The notes beneath the pieces are model-generated. The model saw only the letters and a program-made list of their open reading frames with translations, was not told the origin of the DNA and did no database searches. From NCBI GenBank assembly GCA_026120185.1, contig JANUWF010003368.1, positions 3,348,001 through 3,412,000 on the forward strand: DNA of 64,000 bases, read 5' to 3'. Position 1 is the first letter of the stretch, and each line of letters begins with the position of its first letter. This document shows positions 10,791-22,758 of the stretch, one piece after another. A program made the translations under genes and the position numbers. Origin of the DNA: Voacanga thouarsii. Its lineage: Eukaryota > Streptophyta > Magnoliopsida > Gentianales > Apocynaceae.

Positions 10791-11475
10791 TTTGGGTGTA
10801 TTTGTGTAAAATATGAAGAACACAAATACAATACATATATATGTGTATATATATTTGAAAATTTTTTAATCTAATATATATATATATGTATATATGTAAT
10901 TATAATTATACTATGTAATGTATGAAAATTAAGTTTATTTAAAAAATATGACTTAATGATTGAATTAAACCACTAAATAAACTTAATTGATTTATACAAT
11001 AAAATAAATAAATAAATTTATTTAAAAATTTAAAAATAAAATTATTATTTACAAACTAAAATTTAAATAAAGAAGGACAATTATTTGATAAATAAAAAAG
11101 ATGTTTGGCTTTAGAAAAAATCTCACCAACTACACTTTAGTTAAAAAGTTTCCCCATATTTATACAAAAGTTCCCCATTTTCCTTACTCCCATTCGTTAA
11201 TTCAAGGACAGAAGACTTCCCCCTCTCTTTTCCCTAGCTAAAATTTATATTTCGGCTAAAATTTTTCATCTTTCCCTTCAAAACTTTGGCGGATAGATGA
11301 AAATCCTATTCCCCCCTCTCCTCTTTTTATCTTCTAAGAAAATCCTCTCGCTTTTGAATCTCGGCTTTCGGTTACGCTATTACCCAAAAAGTCTTGGGCT
11401 TTTTGTAGTCTACATATACTATGATGCAAACCATTTAAGTTTAGTGGTTGATAAGCTAATAAATTGATTTAATAA
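10791..11475. other. AT-rich DNA, then possible 5' flank of the ABCF remnant
   Basis: 10800-11100 is simple A/T-rich sequence. 11100-11475 is richer in C and pyrimidine tracts ('cttccccctctcttttccc', 'attcccccctctcctc'), as in plant 5' untranslated regions, and lies directly before the ABCF-like exon. A promoter or leader role is only inferred from position. Confidence 0.3.
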
Positions 11476-13312
11476 AAGAAGGTGGTAGGGGCAACTAAGA
11501 AAGCAGTGAAGTCTGGGGAATTATCTAAGGTAGCCAAAGAAGCAGCGGTTGCTGTAGTTGCCGCTATGACGGCTACAAAGGAGAATAGAAGCGTAGATGA
11601 TTTAGCCAATGGAATTGGGGTGCTTCAGATATAAGATCGGACTTGCACTGGTGTTCTTTGCTCACACCCTTTGTCTAGAGATATCTGGGTTAGTCCTTAC
11701 AATATCTAATTTTGAGAATCCCATCGATATGTATTTTTGTATGCTAAAGATGAATTCTTGAGCTCTTTGAAATATTTTAACATTCATTGCACATCATTCT
11801 AGATGAAGAGGAGGGACATGCAAAATTTCTGTTTATAGTATATTATATTTATAATTTTCTTGATCGGTTTTTATGGTAGTAGGCCATGTATCCTTTTGTT
11901 TATGAAATTTCCCTTCATGGAAAGGAAAGAAAGGCAAAAAGAAGATCTTGCGAGGTTCTTGTCTTGATTGTGGCTAATGTTATATGTAATTAGAGATGAA
12001 ATCATAGTAGTCGTTGAAAAATCTATTTGTTGTGCCTTCTCTGTAAATTTTCCCTATTGTATTCATGGAGCTTGTTAAAGAAATGCACAATGACTACCCA
12101 AATATGGACACGTGAGAAAAATAAGGGGAAATGAATATGATCTACTTTGTAAATTTAGTCATTCAATGTTCTTTTGAGTCCAATTGATTGCAAATAGTTG
12201 CATTTAAAACTTTGGGTGGACAACTCCGAATGAGAAACATCCTTTTCTTCATGGCTTTTGGCAGTTTCTTGTCCTGGTCTAGTATCAAAATTAAAAGTGA
12301 ATTGTTGGTCTTCTAAGTTTCTAATAGAAAATCCTTTTTCAAGAATGCTTGACCATTTTATTAGATAGTATCATAGGTCACATTCTTGTTGATCTTTAAG
12401 TAAAACTTGTGGACCACCCCATTGTAATTGTAGTATCTTCAGTATGAGAAGAAGAAGAAAGAAAATGGAGCTAATAACTTTGTAAATAGCATGTCGGTTG
12501 TAACATCTCCTACTTGAAATAATTTAACTTTTTAATCATTATAGAACTCACCTTGGCTTTATGTAGATGATCTTGGACAAAAGAAAAAAAATAATCTGTG
12601 AAAAGAATTATTGTAGTGAGAAAGTTTCAAATTGAGGGGTGAGGGACAAGTTATCCTCTTGTGAATGCTTGTAATTGTTCTTTTTAGAGGAGGCCAGGGA
12701 AAATCTTTCATTTCTCATATTTTTTTTTTGAATCTAATTAACTTCATACTAATATTTCTGAACCGAAGAAAGGAAAAAGTTTGATGTTTATTTGTTTGAT
12801 AGATCAAACAAGTGTTCAAATATTATCTTTCCAAATGAGAAAAACTTGTACTTTTTGTTGTTTGTCTTTATTATTTTCCACATTTTTGTCTGTCTAACAA
12901 AATTTTTATTAGGCACCCTTTATTTGTTTAGTCTTTAGTTGTGATCTATTGCACATGATTTTGCATGTGTAGTTGTGTGCAACATTGGAATTAATGTCAA
13001 ATGAATGATTTATGTAGGTTCGTATCTCTTTTTTAATATTTTCAGCTACTTTACTGCATTCATTCATCATTATGATCTCTCATCCTCTTATCCTCTCAGA
13101 AGTTTTGGTTTGCTTGGATTTAATAGTTGTGGGAAGTCAACTCTTCTTGCTGCCATAGGATGTCAAGAATTGCCCATTCCAGATCATATGGATATTTATC
13201 ACCTTACTAGAGAGATTGAAGCATCTGATTTGTCTTCACTTGAGGCTGTCATAAAGCGTGCTGAGGAAAGGCTAAAATTGGAGAAAGAAGCTGAAACCTT
13301 GGCTAGATAGGT
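11476..13312 (+). pseudogene. ABCF1: Broken ABCF1/GCN20-type ABC protein gene
   Basis: The family comprises soluble twin-ATPase ABC proteins that act on ribosomes in translation control. Two pieces remain. 11476-11690 encodes the Lys/Ala-rich N-terminal region ending 'DDLANGIGVLQI', a TAA stop (11630-11632), then the very conserved 'DRTCTGVLCSHPLSRDI'. 13101-13310, preceded by a splice-acceptor-like 'cctctcag', encodes '[19 protein letters not shown]' (Walker A, with Ser at a position that is usually Gly) and '[19 protein letters not shown]', '[11 protein letters not shown]', then a TAG followed by a GTTAGT donor-like site. The segment normally between them (about 30 residues) and everything after about residue 190 are absent, so neither ATPase domain is complete. 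It lies 2.7 kb inside the CACTA-1 left end, so capture by that element is possible but unproven. Confidence 0.75.
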
Positions 13313-13785
13313 TAGTAGAATTCAATAGAGATATCTAGTGCTTTATTGCTTCCATATTCTAAACCCCTTCCTTTGTTCAAAAAAAGAATCTTTTTCAGTT
13401 AAACATATTCTCCTTTTTGTTTCTTTTTCTATTTTTATTGAAAGATTATCTCTCCAGCTCATTTAAAAATGGGAGTCTACAAGAAAGTTGAAGCTAATGG
13501 AGATGAATCACAGTTAAAAGGTAATTTGACTAGAGAATTTATTCCTATTTGAATAATTACTCCTTGTATACAACATTCCATTTTCTCTTTACTAAGATTA
13601 TATTCTTTGAAAAATGTTAGGAGAGAAACAGGATTAAATGAAGTTTCCCTTTCTAAGAAGAGAATCTAACTTTAATAGTTATAGTGGATTGACAATAAGG
13701 GATTAGTAAAAAGGAAATTCCTTACAATTTTGTTTTGCTATACATTTCTTGAAAGGAGGAGATAAAAGCATATAAAGTATTCCCT
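13313..13785. other. Intron-like AT-rich stretch
   Basis: Directly follows the last ABCF exon piece. A short segment at 13456-13520 starts after 'tctccag' and ends before 'gtaatttg', so it could be a small exon, but its translation does not resemble ABCF proteins. Confidence 0.3.
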
Positions 13786-14290
13786 AGGGATGGCAATAGG
13801 GCCGGACCGGGCTGGGGACTAGAAATCCCGGCCCTGCCCCGCCCCTACATATGCCCTCATTTCTCCATCCCTGGCCCGTCCCCGCCATGGGGAAAGGCTG
13901 GGATCCCTGCCCCCGGCCCGTGAAAATATTTATAAAGATTTAAAAAAAAAAAATTTGCCTCCAATATATTTTTATTCAAAAATTTTTAATCATATAGAAA
14001 ACTTTAGTGGTGGTTTCCAATAATTCACGTATTTATCATATCACTAGATTATTAAGAGTAAAATTGATAATTTTTTTCTTTTTTTTCTCTTCTTTTCTAT
14101 TTTATTTTATTTTATATACATATATAATCTACCTTTATATACATATATAATCATATATAATATATATAATTTACCTATAATTTATATAGTCTATATATAT
14201 ATACATATAATATGTAAAGCAGGTCGGTCCGGCCGGGGGTGGGGATCATGCAATCCCCATCCCCGCTTAAATCGAGAAATCCTGTAAGTC
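13786..14290. mobile_element. hAT-like non-autonomous element
   Basis: Begins 'tagggatggcaatagggc', the classic start of many plant hAT TIRs (TAGGGATGGCAA), followed by a GC-rich block with 'ccggaccgggctgggg' and 'cccgtccccgccatgg'. An AT-rich core (13930-14215) leads to a second GC-rich block 'ggtcggtccggccggggg' and 'ccccatccccgc' near 14220-14270. The far TIR is not clean, so the right boundary is approximate. No transposase. Confidence 0.6.
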
Positions 14291-14334
14291 ATCAAATCAA
14301 TAGCATAGAAATTGAAAAAATTGATAGGAAGAGA

Positions 14335-14795
14335 AATATCATAATAAATGACTTGTATTTATGGCACCTTAGATTGTAACATATTAATCCTAATTAGATT
14401 CACAGCTTATCCATGATGGGCATTTGGGCTATTGAGATTGAAAGAATGGCCTCAGTGTCAATCATTTCTTAATGAAAAAATGACCAAAAGATCATTTAAC
14501 CAAACGGCAAAACAGGCCAAAGAAATACTAATCATTGTTTATAGAAATATTTGTGGTCTAATGACTACACTGGCTAGGAGTGGATACGAGTATTTAGTCA
14601 CATTTATTGATGATTACTCACACTTTGGTTATGTTTACTTCATAAGGCACAAATCTGACTTTTGTTTGAAGATTTAAAGAGTATAAAGTTGAAGTGGAGT
14701 ATTGAATAGGTAAATAAATTAAAGTATTGAAATTGGACCATGATAGAGAGTATTTTTCGATGAGTTTAAGGACTACTTGGTACATAATGAGTTAG
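14335..14795 (+). pseudogene. Copia integrase fragment
   Basis: Contains the pre-integrase and integrase start of a Ty1/copia polyprotein: 'DLYLWHLRL' (part of the HHCC zinc region), 'EWPQCQSFLNEKMTKRSF', then 'YEYLVTFIDDYSHFGYVYF' with the first catalytic Asp context, and in other frames 'DEFKDYLVHN'. Frameshifts and stops break it, and no other copia parts adjoin it. It is diverged from the copia A integrase, so it comes from another element. Confidence 0.8.
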
Positions 14796-14799
14796 GTAT

Positions 14800-15904
14800 G
14801 TGTATATAAAAATTATTCATTTTTAAATACACTCCCAATCAAGTTTTTATTAAAACATTAACCCCAAAATTACACATATAGAGCAAGTATACTTGATGAG
14901 GGCTTATTATATATATATTTTCTAGTATTTTGTGTTTTAATTGTAATAAATTCTTACACAAATCACTACTCACCATATCATTTTTATCTTGTTTCTGTAG
15001 GAAATAAAGAAAATACCAATTGAAGATGAAAATGATGAAAAGAAGGAAAAAGGAGTAAAAAAGGAAGAATTGCACAGAGAAGAGGCCGCCTAAGGAAGTA
15101 CTTCCCTAGGCTGCCTAGAGTTCAAAGGGACGCCTAGGGAAAAGAATAAAGGCAGCCAAGGGAAATCAAAGTTCCTTAGGCCACCTAGAAGAAACAAGAA
15201 TGCTAGGGGAAGAAAGCAGGTGGCCTAGGGAGGTAAAACCTTCCTCGGCCGCCTAGGAGAATAAGGATGGCGGCCTAGGAGAACAAACCTGGCAGCCTAG
15301 GGAGGTTCTACCTCCCTCGGCCACCAAGCACATTTTCTTGTACAAAAAAAAAAAAAAAAGAAAAAAGAAAAAAAATGGCAACCCAGGGGAGTATAACTTC
15401 TCTAGGCCACCCAGAACATTTCAAAATAGCGCCCAGGTAGAAACCAGGGAAGTTGAATATGTATATGATGAGCCCTCATCATACACCCCCATAGTTAAAC
15501 GTTTGCTTGCCCTTAAACAAACCACACTTATTCATAAATAAGGAATTGACTAATATACAATCTAACACCCTATATTTATGCACAACTTAACTAGTGTACA
15601 AATCAAGAAAAATACATTGATTCATAAGGACAAAGAATAACTAATTCACAAGTACAATAAAAAATATTCCACATAGAATTCTAGATGAGTTTACCAGAAC
15701 AACTTAGCATATATGCAATAAGGTTAAAATGGTAAAGAGATTATTTCTTCTTCTACCCTAGAATTCATCTTAACGCCAATCTATCCAAGTTAATCCCATG
15801 TATACTCTTATATTAAGTTGGATACAACCAAGAACATCAAAGTGAAATTAAACAAGTTTATGCCAAATAAATGTGATTCACTCTACTTCTCCAATCAAGA
15901 ATAA
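14800..15904 (-). repeat. Family X copy (X-a), left part, with CCTAGGGAGG array
   Basis: Begins with 'caatcaagtttttattaaaa' and 'aaaattacacatata', found also at 48.1 kb. The part at 15083-15450 is an array of degenerate units around 'gcggcctagggaggt', about 45-60 bp apart. This is the inverse of the array at 47.69-48.06 kb. From 15470 on, the sequence ('cacacttattcataaataa') runs in the same direction as 45.6 kb. Probably derived from an LTR retrotransposon; no coding capacity. Confidence 0.6.
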
Positions 15905-15909
15905 AGTAA

Positions 15910-17660
15910 TGTTGGAAAGTATGCCCTCAAAGACTATGTATTTTGTGTAAATATATTGTAATAAAATATTTATTCAGTCAATTTAGTTTGTTTCTTATAT
16001 TATTGTACATTTAAGGTCTAAGTGTGATAAGTAATAGTCTATGTGTTGTGTCGTTCTTCACAGTAAGATATAGACCATGGGTACTTATCATATAAGTAAA
16101 ATTGAGTTCTTAGTCGTTTGATGAAATGCCCCATTTCATCAAGGTAAGACTATTATGCCGTGAGTTCCAATGAGGAATGGTTTATCTTGAATCAGTGAGT
16201 AGTTCACTCACATCATTGACATAAGCATATTTTGAATATGTAGAACTGGACCTGTAGTAGTGGTCTCTCTTAAAGTATTATAATTATAGAGACAAAACTA
16301 TTACTACTACAGCGTGGACGGATACCTTTATACTTGAGTATGAGTTGATGGTCTGGCGAAGTTAGGGTCTTGTACTTTGCGGTATGTTGGGTGAGATTTC
16401 TTTTGTGAGATCAATAACCTTGCACATTGGGTGTATTACTCTAGTTAGTTAAAACGGGCTAATGTAACAGAGTTTCTATGCTTCACTTTGTGAAGTTAAA
16501 TTACCGTCTTGTGATTGTCCATGATAATCTCATAATTTAGGGCCTTGAGAACGTGACTGTAGAATGTGTGCTTTTGAGTAGCTTTCAATGATAAGCAAGT
16601 ACATTTGAGTGAGTCATGAATTTTCGGACTAAATATCTAAGGATGGTAGATGTCTTTGAGATGGGTGTTAATAGAGTTATTTTGTCTCATTGATAGGTGT
16701 TACATAGAGGAGTATTTCTGTCATTTCACATGTAGGTCGGAGACATTGCTTTACTAGTATTATTCTTGGGGTTAATATTTTCATATGGTGATAAATGAAA
16801 ATATTTAAAATGGTAAAATACAGCTATTTAATAGTAAGCGCATGTTGGTCATTTTAGTAATGTCTCTTGGTCCTCGGAGTAGCTCAAGTTATCTTGGTGT
16901 TGTTTAGACACAATCTGGACTTAATGGATAATTATTTGGAAGATAAATAAAATTGATTCTAAATGTCCAATTAGAATTAATTAATTAGTCTTGGATTTTT
17001 TATAAGGCTTAAGAAAGATGATTAATTAATTAAGAGAATTGGACTGGAATAAATTAATTAATTAGGTTGCTATATGTTGACATATATTAAGAGTCCAATT
17101 AGAATTAATTAATTAGTCTTGGGTATTTAATAAAGTCCAGAAAAAATAATTAATTAATAAAGAGGGTTTGGCCAGTCTTGGACTGATTTATGAATACAAC
17201 ACTAAGCCCATTAGGGCTTATTGTTTTTCGGCCACTAGGGCTGGCTTAAATTAAGGAGTAAGAGAAGTAGGTTTTTGGCTGAACTCTCTTTTTTTGTATG
17301 CAGCCACTCTTCCTCTTGGTTCTCTTCATTCTCTTCTTTCTCTCTTAGAGAGCATCTTGATTATCTAAAGAAGGAGATTTCACTAAGCTAACCCAAGAGT
17401 AAGGTAGAGTCATACTTCGGAAGACGAAGAGAAGAAGTTTGGAGACTCTTGATGCGTAGGAGTAGAAGATTGGCGGGAATACCGGTTGAACTGTAGGCAC
17501 CTCCTTCTCCCTTTTCAATTCAAGTTCCAGTGCAACCCGGCACCTTGTTGGTTAATCCGCGACCAATAAAGAAAAGTAAGTACTCTCTCCTAGATGGTGG
17601 CTTGGAAAACTAAAAATTTTCCGTTGCGTTTTCTTTGATATTTTCTGTTTTGATCCTTGA
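15910..17660 (+). mobile_element. Copia C solo LTR
   Basis: Starts TGTTGGAAAGTATGCCC and ends 'ttttgatccttga' (the related LTR at 49105-50883 has the canonical CA end, here mutated to GA). It is flanked by a perfect 5-bp target-site duplication AGTAA (15905-15909 and 17661-17665). The flanks join to give the uninterrupted X sequence seen at 45950-45990. There is no internal region, so it is a solo LTR left by LTR-LTR recombination. Length 1751 bp. Confidence 0.92.
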
Positions 17661-17665
17661 AGTAA

Positions 17666-19335
17666 TTCAAATGAGATAAGATCAACCGACTCACTCAAGT
17701 CTTGTAACTTTTCCCAAGTACAAGTATTACATCTGTTACATTACAATATAGCAAGACCTTACACTTTGTTACAATAATACATTTCAATTTGATATAACAA
17801 ATTATGAGCCTCTCATTTTTCATCATTTTTCTTTTTACAAAGGGAATACATTTATAGTGATTTTAACTTAATGTTCTCTTTGTATCCCTTGCATGTTTTG
17901 CTTTTTACTTTTCTTGCCTTTTCTTTTCTTTTTCATCACACATTGTTTTTCATCATTAGACATGCATTTTGCATTCCTAGAGCCTTTTTTCTCCTCACTT
18001 CAGTAGGTGTATCAAGTAACCTATCTCTTGCTCTTATTTGCCTTTTTATTGAAAAATATAATAAACAATTGAAAATTTCTATAATACAACATACAAAACA
18101 ATTCAATGAATGAATGAATGAGATTAGCCACGAAACTAGAGATAAGCTTACGACCCACACTCTATATTTTATCACTAAGTTTTTATCCATTCTCAAAGAA
18201 TTAAGCTTCACAACTTTTTCAAAGGTCTAAACAAGATTAACTAACTTATCTAAATTTAGCCTATGTTATGCCCAATATATAAGTGTACATAAAAATAACT
18301 TTTCTAAAAAAGTCTTAAGTAGTATTCCTAAGCAAAAAGATAAATAATAACTCCACCAAACTAACATATATCAATATACATACCAGCAAGTTTTGAAAAC
18401 TAACCCAACAATGCGAAAAACTTTTAGCCAAAATGAAAAAATAAAAATTTTAGCCCAAAAAATAAGAAAAATGCCAAAATAAATAATACAAAATTCTAAA
18501 AAAAAATATTATTCAACCTCTCTTATACACTTAAATTGGACAATGTCCTCATTGGCCACAAATCAAACAATATATGTATTTTTAATTCGACTAAAAGAAA
18601 TAAAAGGGAGAAGAAGGTAAATATATACTCTCCTAACATCTTGAAGCTCAATTTATCGTAGAACGAGGAATAAGTGAATGGTTGTCCAAAAGAAGAAAAT
18701 CTTCTATCCTACAAAAAGAAAGAAAAATACAATAGTATACCAAGGCTAAGAGATAGTAATAAAAAGAATACAAACAAAATAATAGATAAAGAATATAATT
18801 CAAAAGAAAATATAAATAAAAATGATTCAAGGAGTTGTTACAAAAATTCATTAGTCTCAATACTAAGAACAAATAATCCATTGTATACATATGTATATAT
18901 ATACACAAATATTATTAATAGGCCATAAAATCAACTAATATAAATAATACCAAAATATGTATTAGTACCAAGAACTATACTACTATCAATACAACAATGC
19001 CACAAAAAAAAAAAAAAAAAACCCAACATTTTCTCTAGGAATACCTAAAATCAATATACATATGCTAATGTACCATTATCAATACGTAACTTATATACAC
19101 AACAAAATACAAGTTTACCAAGCAAAGAACCACTACACAACACACTATAAACTCCATGAAATTCAACCAATGAATAACTCCCACACTTCAATAGCTATAA
19201 TACACAAGGTGTCAAAAGTTAACCAAATTTGCAAACAAAAATCAATAATCAGCAAAAACACAATACCAACTATGCAAACCAATCAACTTCTCAACTTATT
19301 CACCACTACTACAATCAAAATTTCAACCTCTATAA
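17666..19335. repeat. Family X copy (X-a), right part
   Basis: 17666-18300 aligns in plus direction with 45970-46340 ('gagcctctcatttttcatca', 'cattcctagagccttttt'). After 18300 it is A/C-rich simple sequence with poly-A at about 19003-19021 and no gene. The open frames here are chance frames in low-complexity DNA. Confidence 0.5.
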
Positions 19336-21038
19336 TATATATAGTACAACAACAACAACAACAACAACAACAAAGCCTTAATCCCAAGTAACTTGGGGTC
19401 GGCTACATGAACCAACGTCAGGCAACGTGTGGTCATCCACATGAATTCTTTCTCGCCACTTTCTTCTATCGAACGTCATACTGTTATCCAAATCTAACAA
19501 AGACATATCTCTCTTAATTACCTCTATCCATGTCGTTTTAGGCCTACCTTTACCTTTCCCTCTGTCTAACCTATCCTGCCTCACTCTCTCTATTGCCCTA
19601 ACAGGAGCATCCCTCGGTCTTCTCTGAACGTGTCCAAACCAACACAGACGACTTTCTCTCATCTTTTCCTCAATAGATGCCACACCCACCTTTTCCCTAA
19701 TGATCTCATTTCTAACTCTATCCTTCCTAGTATATCCATACATTCACCGTAACATACGCATCTCAGCTACTTTCATTTTTTGAATATGACACATTTTAGC
19801 TGCCCAACATTCCGTACCATATAACAAAGCAGGTCGTACGACTGCCTTGTAAAACTTTCCCTTTAAATTCAACGGTGCATTAAGATCACAAAGAATACTA
19901 GTCGTACTCCTTCATTTCAACCAACCCGCCTTAACTCGATGTGCAACGTCGCTATCGAGCTCTCCGTCTTTCTAAATAATAGATCCTAGATAGCGAAAAC
20001 AATCAGCTAACGGTATATCTCTACCTTCCAAAGTTACACTCTGGGCTAAGTTTCTGCTACCACTAAACTTGCATCCCATATATTCTGTTTTACTCATACT
20101 AATTCTGAAACCCTTGGATTCCAATGTCTGCCGCCATAACTCCAATTTAGCATTTACACCGGCTCTAGTCTCATCAATTAATACAATATCATCCGCAAAC
20201 AACATACACCATGGCACAGCCTCCTGTATAGTGCAGGTCAACTCATCCATAACGGCTGCAAAGAGGAAAGGGCTAAGCGCTGATCCTTAATGTACCCCGA
20301 TATTAATAGGGGATTCTATAGTCACTCCGGCGCTAGTCCTTACACTTGTACATGCTCCCTCATACATATCTTTAATGAGACTAATATACTTTATTGATAC
20401 ACCTTTCTTGGCCAGCACCCACCAAACTACTTCTCTAGGAACCCTGTCATAGGCTTTTTCCAGGTCAATAAATACCATATGTAAATCTTTCTTTCTTTCC
20501 CTATGATATTCAATCATCTGCCGTAATAAATGAATTGACTCCGTAGTGGAACGCTCAGGCATAAAACCAAACTGATTATCTGAAATTTGTATAATGTCCC
20601 GTAACCTCTGTTCAATCACTCTCTCCCAAAGCTTCATAGTATGACTCATGAGTTTAATCCCACGGTAATTGGCACAATCCTGGATATCTCCTTTATTCTT
20701 GTACAGAGGAATGAGAGTACTCTTCCTCCATTCTGTAGGCATCCTATTAACTTTATATATCTTGTTGAACAGACTTGTCAGCCATATAATACCTATGTCT
20801 CCTAAACACTTCCAAACCTTGATCGGTATACCATCCGGTCCTACAGCTTTTTTTGGACTCATCCTTTTAAGGGCATCACGGACTTCATGCTTCTGAATAC
20901 GACGAATCCATGCACGGTTAACCTCTTCGTTCAAAAGCGCCAGGCTACCTACACTCGGAACTTGGACTTGACTCCCATTGAATAACTTATCAAAATATGA
21001 TCTCCATCTCTCCTTTATTCCTATATATAGTACAACAA
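19336..21038 (-). mobile_element. RTE-type LINE, 5'-truncated, with TSD and (TTG)n tail
   Basis: Minus-strand non-LTR element ending in a (TTG)n tail, seen as (CAA)n at about 19346-19373, the hallmark of plant RTE LINEs. The next bases, 'gccttaatcccaagtaactt' and 'ggggtcggctacatgaa', are also typical of RTE 3' ends. It is flanked by a repeat of about 17 bp, 'tatatatagtacaacaa' (about 19336-19352 and 21022-21038). The 5' end lies just before the reverse transcriptase, so reverse transcription stopped early, as is usual for LINEs. Confidence 0.9.
19378..21018 (-). pseudogene. RTE LINE reverse transcriptase and C-terminus
   Basis: Read downward on the minus strand: 'KAVGPDGIPIKVWKCLG', 'WRKSTLIPLYKNKGD', 'NYRGIKLMSH', 'QFGFMPERSTTESIHLLRQ', 'MVFIDLEKAYDRVPRE' (catalytic-site block A), '[13 protein letters not shown]', and the catalytic box 'MLFADDIVL' (FADD in place of YADD). 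The C-terminus follows with 'WFGHVQRRP' and '[11 protein letters not shown]'. One reading frame is kept along nearly the whole length, broken by stops at 20287-20289, 19972-19974, about 19912 and about 19744. These replace Gln (in GVHQGS) or Trp (in MLRWMYG) codons, each explained by one C-to-T or G-to-A change. The endonuclease domain is missing. Dead copy. Confidence 0.9.
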
Positions 21039-21597
21039 TGACCCAAAACTACGAACAATAGTTTCATCCTCAAAATGACAATTAAATCCTCAAAACTCCA
21101 ACACTATTACAACAACAATGAAACCACTCCTATTATGCAACAATCAAACACAATAATTATCATACAATAACATCCCCTCAACAACAACAATAATAGCTAA
21201 TTACAATAATATTTTCATCCTAAAGATGCTAACAGAACAAAAAAAAAAAAAAAAAAACAATAATATTCCCCAACAACCACAAAAAAAAAAAAAAAAAAAT
21301 CCACAACAAAAAGGCTATATGCAAGAACAAAACTTAAGTCCTAAGAATCCACTACATAAACAATTCTTCAAGATAACAATATACAATCAATATAAAAAAT
21401 AATAATAATACAACAAACATGATGATATAACATATTGGAACTTAATACAATTTATTTATCTCACAGATAAAAAATAAAGAATTAAAACAACATACAAACA
21501 AGGTATACAAAGGAAAAAAAATCTATATACAAGTAATGGTTAGTACTATGCACAAATATAGAAACAAATATTTACATAAAAAAAATTAATAGTATTA
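21039..21597. other. Low-complexity DNA with A tracts
   Basis: CAA/ACA-rich sequence with A tracts at about 21240-21257 and 21282-21299. It continues the sequence left of the RTE LINE. No gene. Confidence 0.6.
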
Positions 21598-21840
21598 TGC
21601 ACCGGTATGAGATTTCAATAATAAACTTTACACTCTCTCGAGTTATGAGATTTTTTTCATGCGACTCAATTAATTGGTATCTCTACCTAATCAATCTAAC
21701 TCAAGGAAGCATTACATTCATTCATCACCCAAAAGGTACTCGAAAGCTCCAATATCCATATCTCTACCTATATGCACAAATATAGAAACAAATGTTTAAA
21801 TAAAAAATTAATAATATTTACAAATTATACATAGCTAAAT
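21598..21840 (+). repeat. Family X fragment
   Basis: 'caccggtatgagatttcaat', 'actctctcgagttatgagat' and 'ctcaaggaagcattaca' match 40160-40320 and 47005-47170. Only this short segment of X is present. Confidence 0.75.
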
Positions 21841-21898
21841 TGTAATACCCCACTCTAGTCACACCTAGTTTATGAGAACTAACATGCATTGAATATGA

Positions 21899-21929
<31 letters not shown>

Positions 21930-22110
21930 AATATAACATATGCTTATTTCATGAATCTGCAAGGCTGTGTTGTGGTGATATGTGCATATGTGTATAGAAA
22001 TCGGATGTAAATTTTGCCTAAGGAATAAATTCTCTTTCAAAAATGGACTTGCATAAATTCAAAATTTTGATAGGAAGCAGAATTAAAAATCCTTGACATA
22101 AAAGTTCTCA
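21841..22110 (-). repeat. Gypsy LTR-end fragment and (AT)n
   Basis: TGTAATACCCCACTCTAG resembles the right-hand ends (minus orientation) of the gypsy LTRs at 22759 and 41253. It may be the remnant of the 3' LTR of the minus-strand element whose 5' LTR is at 22759. An (AT)n run lies at about 21900-21926. Confidence 0.4.
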
Positions 22111-22160
22111 AAAAAAAAAAAAAACAAATAAACATCCAAATCAAAATAACTCCTAGTCCT

Positions 22161-22658
22161 CTAATCCTCATCAGAATCCTCATCATCCGCATCATATAAC
22201 CATTCCCCAGAGTTCTTAGAAAAATCCACCCCAACCCCGCTAGCAAATTCCTCCATTGGCTCCTTCCCCGGGCACCTAGAACTCTCCCCGGGCTCAACTT
22301 GGCTAAAAGAAGGAAGGAAGGAAGGCTTAGGTGGAGACTCATAGTCTATCTCCCTCGGGTTATCACTATCTGCTGTTAAGTCCACCTCGGGATTAGGAGG
22401 GTAGGGTTCATGCTCCACTATCATCACCTCATCCTCACTGTCTGAGCTTATGTCTATCACCGGGATTGGGGGTGGCTCAAGGATCTGGACCTCGTCGTCA
22501 CTGCTATCCTCCATAGGGTTAACCTCATCATCACTGTTATCCTCCATAGGGATAACTGGTTAAGGGACAGGCTGGGGAATTGGAAGGTCTTCCTGGTATA
22601 TGGGGATATGCGGGTGCTATTGCTACCCTTTTCTCGTGGTTCTAAGCATTCTAACCAT
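22161..22658 (-). pseudogene. Acidic first ORF of a gypsy element, three premature stops
   Basis: The first frame downstream of the minus-strand primer-binding site. From ATG at 22658 it reads 'MVRMLRTTRKG', then two TAG and one TAA codons in the first 31 codons, and then stays open for 128 codons (22547-22161). The open part is strongly acidic, with a repeated 'NPMEDSSDDEVQ'-like motif, 'VIDISSDSEDEVMIVEHE', Pro-rich spacers and a 'YDADDEDSDED' end. All three early stops can derive from Gln codons by C-to-T change. I do not recognise a domain. By position it would be the N-terminal part of gag or an extra leader ORF. Internal sequence to the left is lost. Confidence 0.5.
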
Positions 22659-22744
22659 CCTACAACATAAACAAGATAAATTAGATAAAGATTTTAAACT
22701 TAAATAAATGAAACATATATCATCAATATTTGCCTATAACCTAG

Positions 22745-22757
22745 GCTCTGATACCAC
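22745..22757 (-). other. Gypsy primer-binding site
   Basis: 'ggctctgatacca' on the plus strand is TGGTATCAGAGCC on the minus strand, an unmutated initiator-Met tRNA site, two bases inside the LTR end at 22759. It shows that the LTR to its right is the 5' LTR of a minus-strand element. Confidence 0.9.
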
Positions 22758-22758
22758 T

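Noticed and set aside
13456..13520. Further ABCF exon
   Set aside because: Splice-like borders exist, but the translation does not match ABCF proteins.
15083..15450. CRISPR-like regularly spaced repeats
   Set aside because: Units are degenerate, unevenly spaced and partly inverted, and belong to a plant dispersed repeat; no spacers and no cas genes.
19062..19391. Frame ending in a polyglutamine run
   Set aside because: The Gln run is the (CAA)n tail of a minus-strand RTE LINE; the rest is A/C-rich low-complexity DNA.
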